Shown here: positions 1-9,475 of the stretch, piece after piece
How the letters are laid out: every line of letters starts with the position of its first letter
Numbering within the stretch: position 1 is the stretch's first letter
Source of the DNA: Halolamina sp. CBA1230
GTDB lineage: Archaea > Halobacteriota > Halobacteria > Halobacteriales > Haloferacaceae
NCBI RefSeq assembly: GCF_002025255.2
Contig: NZ_CP054587.1
Location: 2,666,001-2,730,000 of the forward strand
DNA: 64,000 nucleotides
Reading direction: 5' to 3'
Notes under the pieces: generated by a model
The model's input: only the letters and a program-made list of their open reading frames with translations
What the model was told of the DNA's origin: nothing
The model's database searches: none
Position numbers and translations under genes: made by a program

Positions 1-1368
1 GCCCGCGAGGCCCGGGACGACACCGTGATCATGGCGACGGGGCGCTCGGACTACCCGAACCAGGTGAACAACGTGCTTGGGTTCCCGTTCCTGTTCCGTG
101 GCGCGCTGGACGTGCGCGCGACCAGCATCACCGAGAACATGAAGATGGCCGCCGCCGAGGCGCTGGCCGAACTCGCCCGGAAGGACGTCCCCGACGCGGT
201 CGTGAAGGCGTACGGCGACCAGCCCCTCCAGTACGGGCCGGAGTACGTCATCCCCAAACCGGTCGACCCGCGCGTGCTGTTCGAGGTCGCGCCCGCCGTC
301 GCCGAGGCGGCGATGGACGAGGGCGTCGCCCGCACCGAGATCGACGTCGACGCCTACTCCGAGAAGCTGGAGGCGCGGCTGGGCAAGTCCCGGGAGATGA
401 TGCGGGTCGTGCTCAACAAGGCGAAAAGCACCGACCAGCGCATCGCGCTCGCGGAGGGCACCGACGAGAAGATGGTCCGCGCCGCCGCCCAGATCCAGGA
501 GCAGGGCATCGGTGACCCGGTGCTGCTCGGCAACGGCGACGAGATCCGGACGATCGCCGCCGATCTCGGGCTCGACTTCACCCCGGAGATCGTCGACCCC
601 CGCGTCGACGAGACCGAGGCGTACGCCGACCGGCTGTACGAGCTCCGCCAGCGCAAGGGCGTCACCCGGAGCGAGGCGGGCGAACTGATCCGCCGGGACA
701 CCAACTACCTCGGGAGCGCGATGGTCGAGCAGGGCGACGCCGACGCGCTGCTGACGGGGCTGACCCACCACTACCCGTCGGCGCTGCGCCCGCCGCTCGA
801 GGTGATCGGCACCGCCGACGACGCCGACTACGCCGCCGGCGTGTACATGCTGACGTTCAAGAACCGCGTGGTGTTCATCGCCGACGCGACGGTGAACCAG
901 GACCCAAGCGAGGAAGTGCTCGAGGAGATCACCAAGCACACCGCCGAGCTCGCCCGGAGTTTCAACGTCGAACCGCGGGCGGCGCTGCTGTCGTACTCCA
1001 ACTTCGGCTCCGTCGAGAACGAGGGGACCGCCAAACCCCGCGACGCCGCCGCGACCCTGCGGAACGATCCCGCGGTGGACTTCCCCGTCGACGGCGAGAT
1101 GCAGGCTGACACCGCGGTCGTCGAGGAGATCCTGACGGATACCTACGAGTTCTCCGAACTGGACGAGCCCGCGAACGTGCTCGTCTTCCCCAACCTGGAG
1201 GCCGGCAACATCGCGTACAAACTGCTCCAGCGCCTCGGCGGCGCGGAGGCGATCGGGCCGATGCTCGTGGGCATGGACGAGCCCGTCCACGTGATGCAGC
1301 GCGGCGACGAGGTCAAGGACATCGTCAACCTCGCGGGCGTCGCCGCCGTCGACGCACAGGCGGAGTAG
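1..1368 (+). CDS. maeB: NADP-dependent malic enzyme with C-terminal phosphotransacetylase-like domain, 5' truncated
   Basis: The frame is open from the first base, so the gene starts outside the window; 455 residues are visible. The first ~45 residues carry the end of the malic enzyme NAD(P)-binding domain, with the hallmark [19 protein letters not shown] stretch. From about residue 120 to the end the protein is a phosphotransacetylase (PTA_PTB) domain, beginning near [15 protein letters not shown]. This two-domain layout is that of MaeB-type enzymes, which convert malate to pyruvate and CO2; the PTA-like domain usually serves regulation by acetyl-CoA rather than catalysis. Full-length family members are about 750 residues, so roughly 300 are missing upstream. 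The gene is followed by a 183-bp gap and then an unrelated ABC operon. Confidence 0.93.
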   Translation, partial: AREARDDTVIMATGRSDYPNQVNNVLGFPFLFRGALDVRATSITENMKMAAAEALAELARKDVPDAVVKAYGDQPLQYGPEYVIPKPVDPRVLFEVAPAVAEAAMDEGVARTEIDVDAYSEKLEARLGKSREMMRVVLNKAKSTDQRIALAEGTDEKMVRAAAQIQEQGIGDPVLLGNGDEIRTIAADLGLDFTPEIVDPRVDETEAYADRLYELRQRKGVTRSEAGELIRRDTNYLGSAMVEQGDADALLTGLTHHYPSALRPPLEVIGTADDADYAAGVYMLTFKNRVVFIADATVNQDPSEEVLEEITKHTAELARSFNVEPRAALLSYSNFGSVENEGTAKPRDAAATLRNDPAVDFPVDGEMQADTAVVEEILTDTYEFSELDEPANVLVFPNLEAGNIAYKLLQRLGGAEAIGPMLVGMDEPVHVMQRGDEVKDIVNLAGVAAVDAQAE

Positions 1369-1520
1369 AGCGGCCGCCACGTCCCCGCGTCAACCGGCAA
1401 CCGACTCCGTTTCCGCCGGGTTTAGGATAAACAGCCGCTTTTACTTCCGGGTCATCCCGACGGATTCCCGACGTGTTCCACCGCCCGTGGACGGATTGGT
1501 GTATGCGTGCGTGGCACAGG

Positions 1521-1530
1521 GTATAAGTTA
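1521..1530 (+). promoter_or_regulatory. TATA-like box of the first peptide ABC operon
   Basis: GTATAAGTTA lies with its centre about 27 nt before the ATG at 1552. This spacing fits a leaderless haloarchaeal transcript beginning at or next to that ATG. It also argues against the upstream in-frame start at 1507, which would lie before the TATA box. Confidence 0.55.
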
Positions 1531-1551
1531 ATCCGCCTCTTCCGACTGCCT

Positions 1552-3207
1552 ATGTCTGACAAAGACAGCGCGGACGTGAGTCGACGGAAGTTCCTCGGCT
1601 TCGCGGGCGCGGCGACGGCGACTGCCGTCGCCGGCTGTGGTGGCGGTGGCGGCACTGAAACCGGCACCGACGAGCCGGGTGGCGGCACCGACGAGCCGAC
1701 GGACGAACCGACCGAGCCCGGGGAGACGGCGACCGAGCGGCCGGAGCCGGAGACCCGCGACGGCTACCTCCAGCGGGCGAACCGCGTCGCCCACGAGCAG
1801 GCGCCGTGGGTGTTCCTCAACCGCCAGTACTCGGTGTACGGCAAGAGCGACGACATCGAGTGGCAGGCCCGCGCCGACGAGTTCATCGACGCGTACGCGA
1901 TCACGCCGGCGAACGACGACGGCGACGACGTGGTGATCAACCAGTCCCAGATGGACAGCGGGCTCGACCCGCAGGACCACCGCGCGACGCCGACGGACAA
2001 CATCGTGATGCAGGCGTACGAAAAGCTGCTCGACCGCGACCGTGAGGGCGGTATCCTCGAATCGCTGGCCGACGACTACAGCCGGCAGGAGAACGGTCGC
2101 GTCCGGTTCCACATCCGCGACGGCGTCTCGTTCCACTCCGGGGACAACCTCACGCCCGAGGACGTGGCGTACTCGATCAACCGGATCGTCGACCCCGAGG
2201 TCGGCATCGCCAGCCCCCAGCAGGACCAGCTCGCGGGCGTCACCGGCGCCGAAGTCGTCGACGGCGAGCGCGCGGTCGACGTGATGAGCAGCGGGCTCAA
2301 CCCCATCGTGTTCTCGCTGTTCGCGAGCTACGGCCCGATCATGAACAAGTCGTGGGTCCAGTCCAACGAGGGCTCCTACATCAACCAGAACATGGACGGA
2401 ACCGGGCCGTTCGTGCTCGAGACCTACGAGCAGGGTGTCGAAGTGGTGTTCAACCGCAACGACAACTACTGGAAGGAGGCCGCGGAGATCAGCACGCTGA
2501 CGATGCGTGCCTCCAGCGAGTCGAGCACGCGCGTGAACTCGCTGCTCTCCGAGGAGTCGGACATCATCGTCAACGTCCCGCCACAGGAAGTGAGCCGGGT
2601 GGAGCAGAACGACAGCAGTAGCATCGCCGCGGCGCCGTCGACGCGCGTCATCTTCAACGCGATGCGCTACGACGTGGAGCCGTTCGACTCCGCCGAGTTC
2701 CGGCAGGCGGTCAACTACGCGATCGACCTCGAGAGCATCGTCGAGAACGTGCTGAGCACGTTCGGCGACCAGACCGGCCAGCCCACGCTCGACGGCTACT
2801 TCGGCTACAACGGGGATCTCGACCCGTACCCGTACGATCCCGATCAGGCCGAGACGCTGGTCGAGGAGTCGGGGTACGGGGGCGTCGAAGTGGAGCTCCA
2901 CACGCCGGTGGGGCGCTACCTCAACGACGTCCAGATCGCCCAGGCGGTCGCGGGCTACCTCGACGACCTGGAGAACGTCACCGCGAGCGTGAACCAGCGT
3001 GACTTCCAGGCGCTGGCCAGCGAGGTGACCGACGGGGATATCGAGACCAGCCCCCACTGGTACCTGCTCGGCTGGGGGAACACCACGTTCGACGCGAGCC
3101 AGACGCTGATCCCGCTGCTCACCAGCGACGGGAACCTCACCAGCTGGTCCAACGAGGAGTTCGACCGGCTCGTCTCGGAGGCCCAGAGCCTGCCCAGCGA
3201 AGAGTAG
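1552..3207 (+). CDS. Peptide-type ABC transporter substrate-binding lipoprotein with circularly permuted SBP_bac_5 domain
   Basis: This is an extracytoplasmic binding protein of the DppA/OppA family (551 aa) that feeds the permeases encoded immediately downstream. The ATG at 1552 gives a Tat signal (SRRKFLGF, residues 10-17) and a lipobox ending in Cys29, followed by a Gly/Thr/Glu/Pro linker to about residue 68. The domain order is abnormal. Residues ~69-117 (YLQRANRVAHEQAPWVF and onward) match what is normally the extreme C-terminus of the family. The usual mature N-terminus (VINQSQMDSGLDPQDH) follows at about residue 122. The protein then ends at NEEFDRLVSEAQSLPSEE, exactly where the family would continue into the segment found at the front. 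Nothing is duplicated or missing, so a circular permutation is the simplest reading. The stop codon directly abuts the permease start. Confidence 0.9.
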   Translation: MSDKDSADVSRRKFLGFAGAATATAVAGCGGGGGTETGTDEPGGGTDEPTDEPTEPGETATERPEPETRDGYLQRANRVAHEQAPWVFLNRQYSVYGKSDDIEWQARADEFIDAYAITPANDDGDDVVINQSQMDSGLDPQDHRATPTDNIVMQAYEKLLDRDREGGILESLADDYSRQENGRVRFHIRDGVSFHSGDNLTPEDVAYSINRIVDPEVGIASPQQDQLAGVTGAEVVDGERAVDVMSSGLNPIVFSLFASYGPIMNKSWVQSNEGSYINQNMDGTGPFVLETYEQGVEVVFNRNDNYWKEAAEISTLTMRASSESSTRVNSLLSEESDIIVNVPPQEVSRVEQNDSSSIAAAPSTRVIFNAMRYDVEPFDSAEFRQAVNYAIDLESIVENVLSTFGDQTGQPTLDGYFGYNGDLDPYPYDPDQAETLVEESGYGGVEVELHTPVGRYLNDVQIAQAVAGYLDDLENVTASVNQRDFQALASEVTDGDIETSPHWYLLGWGNTTFDASQTLIPLLTSDGNLTSWSNEEFDRLVSEAQSLPSEE

Positions 3208-4206
3208 ATGTCCTACGGTCGGTTCCTGCTGAAGCGGGGGCTGCAGGGCGTCGTGGTGGTCTGGGGTGTGGTCACGATCGTGTTCATGCTCCGGTTCATC
3301 ACGCCGGGGAGCGCCGTCGACGCGGTTGCGCCGCTGGACGCCAGCCCCGAGCTTCGCGAACGGATCGCGGAAGAGCTGGGACTTGACCAGCCGCTGTACG
3401 TCCAGTATCTCGACTACCTCTGGGAGCTGCTCCAGGGCGACATGGGCTACTCCTACATCTCGGGGATCGAGGCGAGCCAGATGGTGTTCTCGAAGCTGCC
3501 CGCGACCCTCGAGCTCGCGGTCGTGAGCAGTATCATCGCCATCGGGCTCTCGATCCCGCTTGGTGTGATCAGCGCGACCCGGCGCCACGAGCCCGCCGAC
3601 TACGCGGCGACGACGTTCTCGCTGGTGGGGATCTCGACGCCGAACTTCTGGCTGGGGATCATGCTGATCCTGCTGCTCTCCGTGCAGTTCGGGATCTTCC
3701 CGACCAGCGGCCGCGCGTTCGGCTTCGCCGAGGCGTTCCGGATCCTGCTCAACCAGGGCCCCGGCCCCGGCGCCAACGCCATGTGGCAGTGGCTCCGGCA
3801 TATCACGCTCCCCGCGGTGACGCTGGGGACGTACTTCACGGCGCTGATCACCCGACTCACCCGCTCGGGGATGCTCGAGGAGCTGGGTCAGTCGTACGTC
3901 CGGGCGACCCGCGCGAAGGGGCTGCCCGAGTCGATGGTCCGCTACAAGCACGCGCTGCGGAACACGCTGATCCCCGTGATCACCGTGCTCGGCCTCCAGC
4001 TGGGCACGCTGATCGGCGGTGCGGTCATCACCGAGTCGGTGTTCGCGTGGCCGGGGCTGGGCACGACGCTGATCAACGCGATCAACGCGCGTGACTGGCC
4101 GATCCTCCAGGCGACGCTCGTGGTGATCGGCTCCGGCTTCGTGATCGTGAACCTCGTCGTCGACGCCATCTACGCGTATCTCGACCCACAGGTGGTCGCC
4201 GAATGA
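3208..4206 (+). CDS. dppB: ABC transporter permease, DppB type
   Basis: This 332-residue membrane protein is the first permease subunit of a peptide-type importer. It has the family N-terminus (FLLKRGLQGVVVVWGVVTIV), several hydrophobic spans and the BPD_transp_1 EAA-type loop that contacts the ATPases (YVRATRAKGLPESMVRYKHA, about residues 230-250). Length is normal for DppB. Its ATG follows the substrate-binding protein stop with no spacer, and its end overlaps dppC by four bases (ATGA), so translation is probably coupled along the operon. The true substrate cannot be told from sequence; DppB names also cover permeases for nickel, oligosaccharides and other solutes. Confidence 0.92.
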   Translation: MSYGRFLLKRGLQGVVVVWGVVTIVFMLRFITPGSAVDAVAPLDASPELRERIAEELGLDQPLYVQYLDYLWELLQGDMGYSYISGIEASQMVFSKLPATLELAVVSSIIAIGLSIPLGVISATRRHEPADYAATTFSLVGISTPNFWLGIMLILLLSVQFGIFPTSGRAFGFAEAFRILLNQGPGPGANAMWQWLRHITLPAVTLGTYFTALITRLTRSGMLEELGQSYVRATRAKGLPESMVRYKHALRNTLIPVITVLGLQLGTLIGGAVITESVFAWPGLGTTLINAINARDWPILQATLVVIGSGFVIVNLVVDAIYAYLDPQVVAE

Positions 4207-5246
4207 TCTCTCCACGAACGCTCCGAAACCTCAAGAAAGAGCTGCGATCGAGCGCGCTCGCGAAGCTGGGTATCGTGCTCGTGCTGGCGATGATCCTGGT
4301 CGCGACGTTCGCACCGTTTATCGCGCTGCACAACCCGACGAACCAGAACCTCGACGAGAACAACCTCCCGCCGCTGGGCTTCAGCCGGACGACTGAGGAG
4401 ACCTCCTCGGAGATGGTCAACGGCTCGCTCCAGATCGTCAACGAGACGGTGGAGATCAACGCTACCGCGAGCCACCCGCTCGGTACGAACTCGCTCGGAC
4501 AGGACGTCTACTCCCGCGCGGTGTACGGCGCCCGCACGTCGATGATGGTCGGCTTGCTTGGCACCGTGCTCGCGGCGTTGCTCGGGGTGAGCGTCGGCCT
4601 CGTCGCGGGGTTCTACCGCGGCCGGGTCGACGACGCGCTGATGCGCTTTGCCGACGTGTCGCTGGCGTTCCCCTCGCTGGTGCTCGCGATCTCGCTGATC
4701 GGTCTCTGGGGCCGGGCAGCCGTCGACGTGCCCGACCCGTTCGTCGCGTTGGGGCTCGTCGACCCCGTCCGGCAAGCCCTGGGCTTACCGACGGGAATGC
4801 CGGACTCCTTCGTGTTGCCGGGGACGGTGATCGTCGTCGTCGGCCTGGTGAACTGGGTGTGGTTCGCCCGGATCGCCCGCGGCGAGGCGCTCTCGATCCG
4901 CGAGGAGGAGTACGTCAAGGCCGCCCGCGCGCTGGGGGCCAGCGACACCCGGATCATCGGCCGGCACGTCCTGCCCAACGCGATCACGCCGATCCTCGTG
5001 CTCGCGACGATCCAGGTCGCGGCGATCATCCTGCTCGAGTCCTCGCTCTCCTTCCTCGGGTTCTCGGGGACGACGCTCTCCTGGGGGTTCGACATCTCCC
5101 AGGGACGCGGCTATCTCTCGACGGCCTGGTGGATCGCGACGGTTCCCGGGCTGGCGATCGTGCTCGCGGTGATCGGCGTCAACCTCGTCGGCGACTGGCT
5201 CAGGGACGCCTTGGACCCCGGTATCGAGGGGGAGGGGGGTGTCTGA
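4203..5246 (+). CDS. dppC: ABC transporter permease, DppC type
   Basis: This second permease subunit has 347 residues. An N-terminal transmembrane span is followed by an extracytoplasmic stretch of ~65 residues (HNPTNQNLDENNLPP to SHPLGTNSLGQDVYSR). The LGTNSLGQDVYSR motif is diagnostic of DppC/OppC, as is the EAA loop YVKAARALGASDTRIIGRHV (about residues 238-257). The start overlaps the dppB stop by four bases. It ends just before the ATG of the first ATPase at 5248. Together with DppB it should form the membrane channel. Confidence 0.93.
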   Translation: MISPRTLRNLKKELRSSALAKLGIVLVLAMILVATFAPFIALHNPTNQNLDENNLPPLGFSRTTEETSSEMVNGSLQIVNETVEINATASHPLGTNSLGQDVYSRAVYGARTSMMVGLLGTVLAALLGVSVGLVAGFYRGRVDDALMRFADVSLAFPSLVLAISLIGLWGRAAVDVPDPFVALGLVDPVRQALGLPTGMPDSFVLPGTVIVVVGLVNWVWFARIARGEALSIREEEYVKAARALGASDTRIIGRHVLPNAITPILVLATIQVAAIILLESSLSFLGFSGTTLSWGFDISQGRGYLSTAWWIATVPGLAIVLAVIGVNLVGDWLRDALDPGIEGEGGV

Positions 5247-5247
5247 G

Positions 5248-6438
5248 ATGGCCGACGAGATCCTGAAGGTGCGGAACCTCACGACCCGCTTCTTCACCGA
5301 GGAGGGGCAGGTCAACGCCGTCGAATCGGTCGACTTCGACGTCCGCGACGGCGAGACGTTCGGCATCGTCGGCGAGTCCGGCTCCGGGAAATCCGTCACC
5401 GCGCTCTCGCTGATCGACCTGGTGGAGACGCCGGGCCGGATCGTCGAGGGCGAGGTGTGGTACCGCGACGCCGAGCTGGCCGAGGAGCACGCCGAGTCCC
5501 ATCCCGAGGCGGTCGACGGCGACTACGTCGACGTCCGACAGCTTCCGGAGGCGACTCGGCGGTGGCTCCGCGGGCCGGCGTTCGCGACGATCTTCCAGGA
5601 CCCGATGAGCAGCCTCAACCCCTCGATCACGGTCGGCGAGCAGATCGCCGAGGCCGTCGAGGTCCAGCGGCGTGCCCGCGCGAACCCGCGGCGCACCCGC
5701 TCGCGCACCCAGGGGTACGGGCTCGCCCGGTTCGCAGCCGACGCGTTGCTCCCCTCACAGAGCTACGTCTCCGAGGAGAGCAGCGAGCGAGCGGTCGAAC
5801 TGCTCGAACGGGTCGGCATCCCCGACCCCGAACAGCGCGCGGAGGAGTACCCTCACGAGTTCTCCGGCGGGATGCTCCAGCGCGCGATGGTCGCGCAGGC
5901 GCTCGCCGGCGAACCCGACGTGCTGATCGCCGACGAGCCGACGACCGCGCTCGACGTGACGATCCAGGCCCAGATCCTGAACCTCCTCCGGGATCTCCAG
6001 GAGGAGGAGGACATGAGCGTGGTGCTGATCACCCACAACCTCGGCGTGATCGCGCGGATGTGCCAGCGCGTCGGCGTGATGTACGCCGGCGAGGTGGTCG
6101 AACGCGGCGCGCTCGAGGACGTGTTCGAGAACCCCGTCCACCCCTACACCGAGGGGCTGCTGGGGTCGATCCCGGACATCGAGGACCCCGCACCGCGGCT
6201 CTCGCCGATCGCGGGGAACGTCCCGAGCCTGCTCGATTCGGAGATGGGCGAGGAGTGTTACTTCGCCGATCGCTGTCCGAAGGCGATGGAGGCCTGCCTC
6301 AACCGCATCGACGAGCGCGAGGCGCCGTCGACGACCGACGACGAGCACCGCGTGCGCTGTGTGCTCGCCGATCGGGAGTACGACGAGTCCGAGGCGCTCG
6401 GACCCGAGGCGAAACAGGAGGTGGTCTCCCATGAGTGA
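5248..6438 (+). CDS. dppD: ABC transporter ATP-binding protein, DppD type, with helical-domain insertions
   Basis: This is an ATPase subunit of 396 residues with Walker A GESGSGKS (residues 42-49), Q-loop [11 protein letters not shown], signature FSGGMLQR, Walker [12 protein letters not shown] and H-loop ITHN. The C-terminus has the peptide-transporter oligopeptide_HPY region with cysteines ([14 protein letters not shown]). A GTG at 5239 is also in frame, but the ATG at 5248, directly after the dppC stop, is the better start. Compared with the second locus (20831-21883) it carries extra segments: about 25 residues before the Q-loop ([20 protein letters not shown] region) and about 35 between Q-loop and signature ([20 protein letters not shown] region). 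These lie in the helical subdomain that touches the permeases. Confidence 0.92.
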   Translation: MADEILKVRNLTTRFFTEEGQVNAVESVDFDVRDGETFGIVGESGSGKSVTALSLIDLVETPGRIVEGEVWYRDAELAEEHAESHPEAVDGDYVDVRQLPEATRRWLRGPAFATIFQDPMSSLNPSITVGEQIAEAVEVQRRARANPRRTRSRTQGYGLARFAADALLPSQSYVSEESSERAVELLERVGIPDPEQRAEEYPHEFSGGMLQRAMVAQALAGEPDVLIADEPTTALDVTIQAQILNLLRDLQEEEDMSVVLITHNLGVIARMCQRVGVMYAGEVVERGALEDVFENPVHPYTEGLLGSIPDIEDPAPRLSPIAGNVPSLLDSEMGEECYFADRCPKAMEACLNRIDEREAPSTTDDEHRVRCVLADREYDESEALGPEAKQEVVSHE

Positions 6439-7915
6439 GGCCGACGACGCGCTCGTGGAGGTGCGCAACCTCCGGAAGTACTACGACGACAGTGGCGGGC
6501 TGATCGACCGCCTGCTCGGTAACGAGCAGACGAGCGTGCGCGCCGTCGACGGCGTCAGCTTCGACGTGCACGAGGGGGAGACCCTCGGACTGGTCGGCGA
6601 GTCCGGCTGTGGGAAGTCCACCACCGGCGAGACCCTCCTCCGACTGCGCGAGGCGACCGACGGCACGGTCGCGTTCGACGGCGAGGAGGTGTTCGACCTG
6701 GACGACGAGTCGCTGTCGACGTTCCGCCGGCGCGCCCAGATCGTGTTCCAGGACCCGTTCTCCAGCCTCGACCCACGGATGACCGTCGGCGCCATCGTCG
6801 CCGAGGGGATGCGGATCCACGGGCTGCCCGAGTCGGATCCGACTGTCGCGACCGACGCCGAACTCACCGTCGAGGGGGTCGACCGCACCGTCGAGATGAC
6901 GGTCGCCGACGATCTGGACCGCGTGGTCGAGCCCGAGGACGGCGTCGCCCGCATCCCGGTGACGGTCCGGACGGGCGACGACGGGCCGGAAGCCGCCGTC
7001 GACGCCCACCAAGCACTGCTCGACGCGACCGTCGAGGAAGAGAACGGCGGCCTCCACGTCGAGGTGACCGTGACGGGGTCGGACACCGAGATCCGGAACG
7101 CCAGAGCCGGCGCCTTACTCGAACGCGTCGGGCTCTCGGCCGACCAGGTGGACCGCTACCCACACGAGTTCTCGGGCGGGCAGCGCCAGCGCGTGGGGAT
7201 CGCCCGAGCGCTCGCGCTCGACCCCGAGTTCATCGTGCTCGACGAACCGGTGTCGGCGCTCGACGTCTCCGTGCAGGCGCAGGTGCTGAACCTGCTCGAC
7301 GACCTGCAGGACGACTTCGGGCTGACGTACCTGTTCATCGCCCACGACCTCTCGGTCGTGCGGCACATCTGCGACCGCGTCGCGGTGATGTACCTCGGCA
7401 AGGTCGCGGAGCTGGGGCCGACCGACCAGATCTTCGAGAACCCCGAGCACCCCTACACCGAGGCGCTGCTGGAGAGCGTCCCGCGCGCCGAGGTCGAGGA
7501 GCAGGGCCGCCGCGTGGCGACGCTTTCCGGCGACGTGCCGTCGCCGCGGGACCCGCCCTCGGGCTGTCGGTTCCGGACACGGTGTCCGAAAGTCATCCCG
7601 CCCGACGAGATCACGATCGAGCAGGACGCGTTCCGCGACGTGATGGATCTCCGCGAGGACGTCGAGGCCGAGCGCCTCGACCCCGAGGAGATCCGGGAGA
7701 CCGAGCCCGCGGCGTACCGCGAGCAGGAGATCCCCGGGATCGCCGGGGAGAACGCCGCGGTCGTCGACGAGGCGCTGGAGGCCGTCGCGAACGGCGAGTT
7801 CGAGGCGGCCGCCGAGACGCTCAGAGAGCGCTTCGAGACGGTGTGTGAGACGACGCCGCCGGACGACGAGCCCGGCGCCGACGGCGAAGTGGTGGCCTGT
7901 CACCTCCACGATTAG
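6431..7915 (+). CDS. dppF: ABC transporter ATP-binding protein, DppF type, with a ~90-residue insertion
   Basis: This is the second ATPase of the operon, 494 residues from the ATG at 6431, which overlaps the dppD stop by eight bases. Walker [11 protein letters not shown]-loop [11 protein letters not shown], signature [10 protein letters not shown], Walker [13 protein letters not shown] and switch His (IAHD) are all present, so it should hydrolyse ATP. Residues ~135-227, between the Q-loop and LLERVGLS, form an acidic, probably beta-rich insertion absent from the paralogue at 19503-20834, where the same interval is about 25 residues. The C-terminal ~95 residues are a charged extension ([20 protein letters not shown]) also seen in the paralogue. 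The insertion is unlikely to be a frame error, because the frame continues cleanly on both sides. Confidence 0.92.
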   Translation: MSEADDALVEVRNLRKYYDDSGGLIDRLLGNEQTSVRAVDGVSFDVHEGETLGLVGESGCGKSTTGETLLRLREATDGTVAFDGEEVFDLDDESLSTFRRRAQIVFQDPFSSLDPRMTVGAIVAEGMRIHGLPESDPTVATDAELTVEGVDRTVEMTVADDLDRVVEPEDGVARIPVTVRTGDDGPEAAVDAHQALLDATVEEENGGLHVEVTVTGSDTEIRNARAGALLERVGLSADQVDRYPHEFSGGQRQRVGIARALALDPEFIVLDEPVSALDVSVQAQVLNLLDDLQDDFGLTYLFIAHDLSVVRHICDRVAVMYLGKVAELGPTDQIFENPEHPYTEALLESVPRAEVEEQGRRVATLSGDVPSPRDPPSGCRFRTRCPKVIPPDEITIEQDAFRDVMDLREDVEAERLDPEEIRETEPAAYREQEIPGIAGENAAVVDEALEAVANGEFEAAAETLRERFETVCETTPPDDEPGADGEVVACHLHD

Positions 7916-7993
7916 CTCGTCCCCACGACCGCACCCTTCTCGGTTCGGCCGCCGGCAGCAACGTTCACGTAGCCCCCGGCCCTCGGTTCGGGC

Positions 7994-8485
7994 ATGAACG
8001 CATCCGACGTGATGACCGCCGACGTGGAGACGGTCGCGCCCGACGACGAGGTGGGCGAGGTGCTCGCCCGCCTCGCGGACGTGAACTTCAGCGGATTCCC
8101 GGTCGTCGACGAGGGGCGCCTCGTCGGGATCGTCACCGAGGGCGACCTCGTCGACCTGTTCGAGGTCGACGACCGCGTGCTCTGGATCCCGATCGGCATC
8201 CCGCCGATCGTCGACACGCTGACGTACGCGATCGACCTGCCGGGCGACGACGTGGATATCGCCGCCCACGCCGACGACCCGATCAGCTCCGTGATGACGG
8301 AGGACCCCGTGACCGTCGACGCGGACGCGAGCCTCGACGCCCTGCTCGACCTGCTCGCGGACCCCGAACGCGACATCAACCGACTGCCCGTGCTCGACGG
8401 CGACGAACTGGTCGGCATCATCACCCGCCAGGACCTGCTTCGCGGGCTCCGAGCCGAGCGCGATGCCGCCGGCGTCGCGGCCTGA
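7994..8485 (+). CDS. Two-CBS-domain protein
   Basis: This small cytoplasmic protein of 163 residues is made almost entirely of two CBS domains. The first begins MNASDVMTADVETVAPDDEV and contains GFPVVDEGRLVGIVTEGDLV; the second begins ISSVMTEDPVTVDADASLDA and contains RLPVLDGDELVGIITRQDLL. Tandem CBS pairs bind adenine nucleotides or SAM and usually act as energy or ligand sensors, often for a partner protein. Here there is no fused effector domain and neither neighbour suggests a partner, so the target is unknown. It has its own 78-bp upstream gap after dppF. Confidence 0.88.
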   Translation: MNASDVMTADVETVAPDDEVGEVLARLADVNFSGFPVVDEGRLVGIVTEGDLVDLFEVDDRVLWIPIGIPPIVDTLTYAIDLPGDDVDIAAHADDPISSVMTEDPVTVDADASLDALLDLLADPERDINRLPVLDGDELVGIITRQDLLRGLRAERDAAGVAA

Positions 8486-8553
8486 CGGCTCCGGGACCCC
8501 CGCAGTGACCGGAACCGCGAGCCATAAGCCACCCCGAACCCTCCGATGGGGTA

Positions 8554-9474
8554 GTGACTCGTTACCGGAACCTCGCGCTCTTTCTCGTTCTCGCTGCGGT
8601 CTGGGGCTCGGCGTTCATGGCGATCAAAGCCGGGCTTGACGCCGGCTTCCCCCCGGTGCTGTTCGCTGCGGTGCGCTACGACATCGCGGGCGTGCTGATG
8701 CTTTGCTACGCGTGGTGGGTACTCGACGACCCAGTGCCCCGCGGGCGCGACCAGTGGGCGACCGTCGCCGTCGGCGGGGGGCTGCTGATCGCGGCGTACC
8801 ACGCGTTCCTGTTCGTCGGCGAGGCCGACGACGCCGTCACGAGTGCGTCGGCGGCGGTGCTCGTGGGGCTGAGCCCGATCCTGACGACCGGCTTCGCCCG
8901 GCTGTTCCTCCCGGAGGAGCGACTCCGGTTTGCGGGGATCCTGGGGCTGCTACTCGGGCTGACTGGTGCGGTCGTGCTCGCGGATCCCGACCCGTCGAAC
9001 CTGCTCGCGGGCGGGATGGTGGCGAAGCTGCTGATCGTCGCCGCCGCCGGCTCGTTCGCGCTGGGCGCCGTGCTCACCCGCTGGATCGACAGCGACCTCC
9101 CCGTCGAGGCGATGGAGGCGTGGTCGATGCTGCTCGGCGCGCTGTTGATGCACGTCGTGAGCGCCGGGCTCGGTGAGTCGATCGGTGACGTACCGGTGAC
9201 GCTGCCGACGGTCGCGAGCCTGGGCTACCTCTCGGTGCTCGCCAGCGCGCTGGGCTTTCTGATCTACTTCGACCTGCTGGATCGACTCGGGCCGATCGAG
9301 ATCAACCTCGTCTCCTACGTCTCGCCGGTGTTCGCGGCGATCTCGGGCTGGCTGGTGCTCGACGAGGTGGTGACAGTCGGGACGATCGCCGGGTTCCTGC
9401 TGATCATCGTCGGCTTCGCGCTGCTGAAACGCCGCGCGATCGCGACCGAACTCGACCACATCCGCGCCGGCTAG
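8554..9474 (+). CDS. DMT superfamily (EamA) transporter
   Basis: This integral membrane protein of 306 residues has about ten hydrophobic helices arranged as two EamA repeats. The first repeat starts LALFLVLAAVWGSAFMAIKA and the second near AAAGSFALGAVLTRWI; the second ends in the typical ISGWLVLDEVVTVGTIAGFLLI. EamA proteins export or exchange small metabolites such as amino acids, and the substrate cannot be read from the sequence. The start is a GTG at 8554 (MTRYRNLALF). It converges with the amidohydrolase gene, with only one base between the two stop codons. Confidence 0.85.
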   Translation: MTRYRNLALFLVLAAVWGSAFMAIKAGLDAGFPPVLFAAVRYDIAGVLMLCYAWWVLDDPVPRGRDQWATVAVGGGLLIAAYHAFLFVGEADDAVTSASAAVLVGLSPILTTGFARLFLPEERLRFAGILGLLLGLTGAVVLADPDPSNLLAGGMVAKLLIVAAAGSFALGAVLTRWIDSDLPVEAMEAWSMLLGALLMHVVSAGLGESIGDVPVTLPTVASLGYLSVLASALGFLIYFDLLDRLGPIEINLVSYVSPVFAAISGWLVLDEVVTVGTIAGFLLIIVGFALLKRRAIATELDHIRAG

Positions 9475-9475
9475 C

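Noticed and set aside
1552-3207. Frameshift or truncation as explanation for the odd end of the first binding protein.
   Set aside because: The missing C-terminal segment is present intact near the N-terminus, the stop abuts the dppB start precisely, and the second operon shows the same kind of change at another cut site.
1528-4215. Open reading frame of 895 codons on the minus strand opposite the first binding protein and dppB.
   Set aside because: It is the antisense shadow of two well-supported genes; its composition (Arg/His/Val-rich, repetitive) is that of high-GC reverse frames and it has no family motif.
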